NCBI GenBank assembly: GCA_020465985.1
Contig: JAANYP010004780.1
Span: 612,135-676,134 of the forward strand
DNA length: 64,000 nt
Direction: 5' to 3'
Source of the DNA: Centrapalus pauciflorus
Lineage: Eukaryota; Streptophyta; Magnoliopsida; Asterales; Asteraceae
Both the position numbers and the translations under genes were made by a program. The notes beneath the pieces are model-generated. The model worked only from the letters and a program-made list of their open reading frames with translations, ran no database searches and had not been told where the DNA came from. Below are positions 58,670 to 64,000 of the stretch, piece by piece. Position 1 is the stretch's first letter. Every line of letters starts with the position of its first letter.

Positions 58670-58933
58670 GTGAGTTCAATGGAAAACCACTATGCACCTG
58701 AAAACTATGGAAACCTACGAGTACCGTCCGATTTGGTGCATTTCATGAAAAAAGCGGTGGCATGATCGTAAATAAGGTGATGCATCACGCGAAATTTCGA
58801 TGCATCACGCGGGGAATTTGATGTATCACACGAGATTTCGATGCATCACCGCGGGGAATTTGATGCATTTGTGGCGGTGCAGTGCGGTTTTCACAAGTTT
58901 TCAGGTGCATGATGGTTTTCCATTGAACCCCTC
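58667..58933. mobile_element. Small element with TGATGCATCA repeats, copy 3, cut by the gypsy insertion
   Basis: Starts GGGGTGAGTTCAATGGAAAA after the microsatellite and reaches GGTTTTCCATTGAACCCCTC at 58933, where the chromovirus LTR begins. Five (T/C)GATG(C/T)ATCA-like units lie inside. Any remaining right border must be beyond the retrotransposon, outside the window. Confidence 0.65.
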
Positions 58934-60565
58934 TGTAACACCCACAATTCTCACACAAATGCCACGTCAATACAATACACAGGTGGCAATATCGCAATCA
59001 TCTCATAATGCACATGTCACAGGATTAGCGGAAAACACTGTAAATTAAAACTTTATCACGAAGTCATACATCGTCTCATAACCGACACTGATACATAAAC
59101 ACAACAGAGTATTGATAACAGCTCTAAAGTCTAGCATCAAAATACAGTCAGCATACACGGCTCTAAACTGCCCCGATCCCTACTTCGGCTGTTGCGGGTG
59201 TGACTGCGATCCCACAGTATGACTGCCTGACACACAGAAGACTCGAAAACATAAGCTGGACAGCTCGTGAGTACGCGAGGGTTAGACACTGCAGGTAAGC
59301 ACATATGACATATACAGCACATATATCTCATCACACATATGCAACTCAATGCATAACACGTATCTCTGCTCAAAAGGGGACCACGTTCCCCAGCTAACAG
59401 GCCGCACACAGCAGCGGTTAGCCACTCAATAGGCACAGGAGCGACCTGGCAATATCACTGCCGTATATATACAGCCCCATATCTCGTGACTGGTTAGGGA
59501 CAGTCAGCCTGCGCGATCACATATCGCGGATACCTGCAATTCAAACACATATAGCACGTATAGGGTAGAGCTCCTCATACCTGCGCCGTATCTCTGTCTC
59601 ATATACACATATCACATCACATAACTGACTCGTAAAAGACTACGCGCGATTTGTAAAAGAACTCGAGTACTCACCAATACCCGAAAGCAATCGAAACCCA
59701 AACTTTATCGCTGGTCGGAATGCGGCCGGCTCGAACCTGTAAATATCACGAATCTCAACAGATCAATACAAACCTGACTGAATAATGACCGAAACCCAAA
59801 CACAATTATCACCACCAAATATGACCCACAACACCACCCCGAACAAGCAAACAACGCCCAAGGACCCCCACCAGCAGCCGCCGCATCGCGGCCGGGCTCC
59901 AGCCAACGCGGTCATGCTGCGATCGCGGTCGCGCCGCAACCATCGCGGCCGCGCTCACGCTCTAACAGCTGCAGTACAGGTCGCAACAATGGCAGATTCC
60001 AGGGTTTTCAACCCTTTAACCGATTTCCAGTCACAAAGCCTCACAAAACTCCCATACAAGAACCCATATGACCCCAGAAACCAAACTTTTACATTCTCAT
60101 ATATACATACACGAATTTTCCAGCAATTAAACTCACAATTCCTTACCTTTGCTCAAGAATAGGAGGGTGATGAAGGAGATAATCAAATTCAAGTCTTGAT
60201 CCCCCACTTGCAGCTCCAAATCACTTGCACACACTTCACGTCTCTGGTTTTGTAAAGCAAGAAAGGAAAAAGAAGATACGTGCTCAAGACTATCCATATA
60301 TACATACTTTCTATAATTAGAAAGCCCGAACCCGCCAAATCCGAACCCGATATCGCCTTTTCACATTTAATATCAAACTGACCCAAATAAATCCACGACC
60401 TCAGTAAGATAATTAATCCGCTAATTATCAGTTCGGAGACACGTATCACTCTATCTTGACACGTTAAATCCACGAAACGGAATTTAATTGGACCAACGCA
60501 ATAATATTAAAATAACGAGCCAGTAAATTAAATCCACGTACCAGGCTCAAATCCGGGATGTTACA
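58934..60565 (-). repeat. 3' LTR of the chromovirus
   Basis: 1632 bp. On the minus strand it starts TGTAACATCC directly after the polypurine tract and ends GGGTGTTACA, so both ends carry the same 7-bp inverted TGTAACA. The five bases next to the outer end (CCCTC) are the likely left target-site copy; the partner is outside the window. The LTR is clearly more GC-rich than the surrounding DNA. Confidence 0.88.
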
Positions 60566-60600
60566 AATCCTCTCCTCTTAAAAAGATTCCGTCCCGGAAT
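60566..60600 (-). other. Polypurine tract of the chromovirus
   Basis: On the minus strand AAGAGGAGAGGATT directly precedes the LTR start TGTAACA. It is the expected primer site for plus-strand DNA synthesis. Confidence 0.8.
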
Positions 60601-63600
60601 CTAGCTCAGATTCGGGAATAGCTGCGGATATCGGCTCCTCATCTCGGCCTCGGGCTCCCAGGTGGCATTAGTACCCTTATGATGCCTCCACTGAACAAGT
60701 ACTAGCGCAATCTCTTTGTTTCGCAATCTTTTCACCTTTCGATCAGTAATTGCCTCAGGTTGCTCAACATACCTCAGATGAGAATCCACGGTGATCTCGG
60801 ATAACGGCACAAACTGATCATCCTTGGCTAAACACTTCCTCAGATGACTCACATGGAACGTATCGTGGACTCCGGCCAGCTCGGGAGGCAACCTCAATCT
60901 ATATGCCTGATCTCGGACTCTGGCGATGATCTCAAACGGACCGATGTACCGCGGACTCAGCTTACCTCGATGTCTGAATCTGATAACTCCCTTCCACGGC
61001 GACACTTTCAACATAACACGGTCTCCAACACTGAACTCAAGCTCAGTCAGACGACGATCGGCATAACTCTTCTGCCGGCTCTGTGCCACTCTCATATGTT
61101 CGCGGATAACCGCCACTTTATCGCTCGTCTCCTGCAACAACTCGGGCCCACTGATAGGTCGCTCGCCGACCTCGCCCCAACACACCGGGGTTAGGCACTT
61201 ACGCCCATACAGTGCCTCGAATGGAGCCATCTTGATGGAGGAATGATAGCTGTTGTTATACGCAAACTCGACTAACGGCAAGTGAACGTCCCAACTACCA
61301 CTGAAATCAATCGCACAAGCTCGGAGCATATCCTCGAGAGTCTGATTCGTCCGCTCTGTCTGCCCGTCTGTCTGAGGTCTGTACGCTGTACTCAACTGAA
61401 CTCTCGTCCCCAATTCGCGCTGAAAGCTCTGCCAGAACCTCGAAGTAAACCGCGTATCCCTATCGGACGTAATCGACATCGGAACGCCGTGCCTCGAAAC
61501 TATCTCGCTGATGTATAACCGAGCCAACTGATCCATAGTGATGGTACCCCGAACCGCTAGAAAGTGAGCACTCTTCGTCAAGCGATCCACTATCACCCAG
61601 ATCATATCATTACCTCGAACGGTGCGCGGAAGCCTGACGATGAAATCCATCGTGATATGATACCACTTCCACTCAGGGATCTCTAAAGGCTGCAAATGCC
61701 CGTGAGGCTTCTGATGCTCGGCCTTGACTCGCAGACAAGTCATACACTCCTCGACGTATCGGCCCACATCTCTCTTCATCCCTGGCCACCAATAGAACTC
61801 GCGCAAATCTCTGTACATTTTGGTGCTCCCGGGGTGGATAGACAATCTCGAACGGTACGACTCATCTAAAATCAGCTGCCGCATATTACCGACTCTCGGA
61901 ACCCAAACTCGATCATGAAACGCCCACAAACCCCTGCTATCTCTGCTCAATACCTCAAGCTGCCCTGCAAGACGCTCTCTTTTCACATTCTCGGCCCGCA
62001 GACCCTCTAATTGAGCATGCCTCAGACTCTCCACAAGAGTCGAGGTGACCTCGAGCCTCGCTGCTCGGGAAACCACTGTCTGACCGCACGCCTTACGGCT
62101 CAACGCATCGGCCACCACATTGGCCCTACCAGGATGGTACTGGATCTCGCAGTCATAATCTTTCAGTAACTCGAGGCTGCGCCGCTGTCTCATATTTAAC
62201 TCTTTCTGACTGAACAGATACTGAAGACTCTTATGATCTGTATACACTACAAACCGCGAACCGTATAGATAATGACGCCATATCTTCAACGCGAACACTA
62301 TCGCGTCCAACTCAAGGTCGTGCACGGTATGATTTTCCTCGTAGGTCTTCAGCTGTCGCGACGCATACGCAATCACTTTGCCTCGCTGCATCAGAACGCA
62401 ACCCAAACCGGTACCTGACGCATCACAGTAGACCACAAAATCCTCTGTACCCTCGGGCAATGCTAACACTGGTGCCTGACATAACCGGGATTTCAATTCT
62501 CTAAAAGCCGACTCCTGCTCATCGGACCACACAAAAGGAACGGACTGCCGTGTCAATCTCGTCAACGGCCTGGCAATCCTCGAAAAGTCCTGAATGAAGC
62601 GGCGATAATACCCGGCTAGGCCCAAAAAGCTACGGATCTCAGGCACAGTCCTCGGCGGCTCCCAATTCATCACGGCCTCTATCTTCGCCGGATCCACTGA
62701 AATACCCTCGGCGCTCACAACATGCCCCAAAAACTGGACCTCGCGCAACCAGAACTCACACTTGGAGAACTTCGCATAAAGTCGCTCCTTTCGCAGCACA
62801 GATAAAACCTCTCGCAAGTGCTGCTCGTGGTCCTCGGCACTCCTCGAGTAAATCAGGATGTCGTCGATGAACACTATCACGAACCGATCCAACATAGATC
62901 TACACACCCTGTTCATCAGATCCATGAATGCCGCGGGTGCGTTAGTCAGTCCGAAGGGCATGACTAGGAACTCATAATGGCCGTATCTCGTCCGAAACGC
63001 AGTCTTCGGCACATCCTCATCTCTAACTCTCAGCTGATGATAACCCGATCTCAGATCTATCTTCGAAAAGAAGCTCGAACCCTGTAGCTGATCAAACAGA
63101 TCGTCGATACGTGGAAGCGGATAACGGTTCTTCACCGTCACTTTATTCAACTCTCGATAGTCGATACACATCCGCATGGAACCGTCCTTCTTCTTCACAA
63201 ATAGCACGGGAGCTCCCCACGGGGACGAACTCGGACGGATAAATCCACGATCCAGCAACTCCTGAAGCTGCGACATCATCTCTCTCATCTCAGTAGGTGC
63301 CAGCCTATAAGGCGTCTTCGCAATAGGCACCGCTCCAGGGATAAGGTCGATGCGGAACTCGACCTGACGATCTGGCGGTAACCCAGGCAACTCCTCTGGG
63401 AATACCTCAGGGAACTCTCGAACTACAGGTATATCCGCTAGGGTCTTCTTCTCTAATCTGGCGTCAACAACATAAGCCAGAAAGGTCTCGCACCCTTTCG
63501 CAACATATCTCTGAGCTCGAGCCATCGAAACAATACCGATCTCGCCTCGGCGCCTCTCGCCATATACTGTCACCGTCTCACTGTCTGAAATGGGTATCCG

Positions 63601-64000
63601 GATCATCTTCTTTGCGCACAGAATATCGGCCCGCCTGGCTGTCATCCAGTCCATACCTACTATCACATCGAAACTGCTAATCTCTATCGGCAGTAGATCG
63701 ATCGAGAACCGGTGAGCATCTATCTCAAGGACACAATCTCTGTATACCCGACTCACTAAAGCAGTACTACCGTCTACTCTCTCAACGACTAACGGCACAG
63801 ATAAAACAGTAGCAGACACAGAAAAGTAGGCACAGAATACAACGGACACATATGAGCGATCTGCTCCAGAATCAAACAATATACGAGCACTAAGCCCGTT
63901 CAGAATGTACGTACCAGATACCACATCGGTAGACTCGCGGGCCTCCTCTGCCGTAGCCTGAAATACTCTACCCCTGCCTCTGGGCGCTGACTCACGGCGG
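60601..64000 (-). CDS. Pol region of a Tekay/Del chromovirus: protease, RT, RNase H, integrase, chromodomain (5' end outside window)
   Basis: One open minus-strand frame with no stop from the window edge to TAG at 60601; the part before about 63924 (GRGRVFQATAEEARE) continues the same frame. Protease shows LFDSGADRSYV. The reverse transcriptase has WGAPVLFVKKKDGSMRMCID, SKIDLRSGYHQLRV, FGLTNAPAAFM and the catalytic VFIDDIL. RNase H has YCDASGTGLG and TDHKSLQ. Integrase has an HHCC finger (HPGSTKMYRDL to CMTCL) and the D,D,E core (MDFIVRLP, SDRDTRF, TERTNQTLE). The end is a chromodomain (ITDRKVKRLRNKEIALVLVQ, then NATWEPE), which targets integration to marked chromatin. It is a retrotransposon gene, not a host gene. 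Confidence 0.95.
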   Translation of the reverse strand, partial: RRESAPRGRGRVFQATAEEARESTDVVSGTYILNGLSARILFDSGADRSYVSVVFCAYFSVSATVLSVPLVVERVDGSTALVSRVYRDCVLEIDAHRFSIDLLPIEISSFDVIVGMDWMTARRADILCAKKMIRIPISDSETVTVYGERRRGEIGIVSMARAQRYVAKGCETFLAYVVDARLEKKTLADIPVVREFPEVFPEELPGLPPDRQVEFRIDLIPGAVPIAKTPYRLAPTEMREMMSQLQELLDRGFIRPSSSPWGAPVLFVKKKDGSMRMCIDYRELNKVTVKNRYPLPRIDDLFDQLQGSSFFSKIDLRSGYHQLRVRDEDVPKTAFRTRYGHYEFLVMPFGLTNAPAAFMDLMNRVCRSMLDRFVIVFIDDILIYSRSAEDHEQHLREVLSVLRKERLYAKFSKCEFWLREVQFLGHVVSAEGISVDPAKIEAVMNWEPPRTVPEIRSFLGLAGYYRRFIQDFSRIARPLTRLTRQSVPFVWSDEQESAFRELKSRLCQAPVLALPEGTEDFVVYCDASGTGLGCVLMQRGKVIAYASRQLKTYEENHTVHDLELDAIVFALKIWRHYLYGSRFVVYTDHKSLQYLFSQKELNMRQRRSLELLKDYDCEIQYHPGRANVVADALSRKACGQTVVSRAARLEVTSTLVESLRHAQLEGLRAENVKRERLAGQLEVLSRDSRGLWAFHDRVWVPRVGNMRQLILDESYRSRLSIHPGSTKMYRDLREFYWWPGMKRDVGRYVEECMTCLRVKAEHQKPHGHLQPLEIPEWKWYHITMDFIVRLPRTVRGNDMIWVIVDRLTKSAHFLAVRGTITMDQLARLYISEIVSRHGVPMSITSDRDTRFTSRFWQSFQRELGTRVQLSTAYRPQTDGQTERTNQTLEDMLRACAIDFSGSWDVHLPLVEFAYNNSYHSSIKMAPFEALYGRKCLTPVCWGEVGERPISGPELLQETSDKVAVIREHMRVAQSRQKSYADRRLTELEFSVGDRVMLKVSPWKGVIRFRHRGKLSPRYIGPFEIIARVRDQAYRLRLPPELAGVHDTFHVSHLRKCLAKDDQFVPLSEITVDSHLRYVEQPEAITDRKVKRLRNKEIALVLVQWRHHKGTNATWEPEAEMRSRYPQLFPNLS

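Larger units (their letters stand above)
58934..64000 (-). mobile_element. Ty3/gypsy chromovirus (Tekay/Del type), 3' part
   Basis: Minus-strand LTR retrotransposon, cut by the right window edge before gag and the 5' LTR. In the 5' to 3' direction of the element the window shows the protease-to-chromodomain frame (to 60601), a purine-rich tract (AAGAGGAGAGGAT, about 60585-60567), and the 3' LTR (60565-58934). The chromodomain and LTR start TGTAACATCC fit Tekay/Del elements. With no frame break in 1133 codons it looks young. Its age cannot be read from one LTR. Confidence 0.93.

Noticed and set aside
59785..60162. 125-codon plus-strand open frame rich in Thr, Pro and Arg
   Set aside because: It lies inside the chromovirus LTR, antisense to the element, and its composition reflects the GC-rich LTR sequence.

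Overview
The window is nuclear DNA from a flowering plant, almost certainly a eudicot. It is AT-rich, the genes are split by AT-rich introns with GT-AG borders, and the gene content is plant-specific (an AGC-VIII kinase with a DFD motif, an ATN1-type Raf-like kinase, a chromovirus, MULEs and many MITEs). Nothing seen fixes the family; the overall look is compatible with Asteraceae, but that is an impression only.

Four host genes were modelled exon by exon, all on the minus strand: an ATN1/Raf-like Ser/Thr kinase (10417-14013, 6 exons, 353 aa), a glucose-6-phosphate 1-epimerase-like protein (28115-31958, 8 exons, 306 aa), a sucrase/ferredoxin-like thioredoxin-fold [2Fe-2S] protein with a C-terminal membrane anchor (34246-38390, 5 exons, 362 or 400 aa), and a D6PK-type AGC kinase (43609-46186, 2 exons, 612 aa, plus a 5'UTR intron). 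From memory, Arabidopsis keeps ATN1, a sucrase/ferredoxin-like gene and a D6PK-like kinase side by side at At3g27560-27570-27580, so this looks like an old block stretched here by repeat insertion. A tRNA-Asp(GUC) gene lies at 9405-9476.

Everything else is mobile or repetitive DNA. Positions 898-6413 hold a complete 5.5-kb Mutator-like element with 183-bp terminal inverted repeats (about 98% identical), a perfect 10-bp target duplication, a six-exon transposase gene with one premature stop, and a convergent second gene for a GRF zinc finger plus transmembrane protein. At the right edge (58934 to beyond 64000) lies a Ty3/gypsy chromovirus of the Tekay/Del type on the minus strand with an uninterrupted protease-RT-RNaseH-integrase-chromodomain frame; its LTR interrupts an older small element. 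Between these are MULE-type foldback MITEs rich in ACGT cores, hAT-type MITEs with TAGGGGTG ends and 8-bp duplications, Tourist-type MITEs with TTA/TAA duplications, elements embedded in AT microsatellites with repeated TGATGCATCA palindromes, two L1 LINE relics, two Helitron-like 3' ends, and minisatellites.

A probable Helitron has left fragments of two genome-maintenance genes, the last exon of XPF/UVH1 and an exon of RNase H2A, at 48393-50171 upstream of a Helitron-like hairpin end at 51243. The most notable items are the MULE with its GRF-membrane protein gene, the ACGT-saturated MITEs upstream of the ATN1-like gene, the tRNA fragment fused to a MITE end, the captured gene fragments, and the Arg at the usual catalytic His position of the epimerase-like protein.
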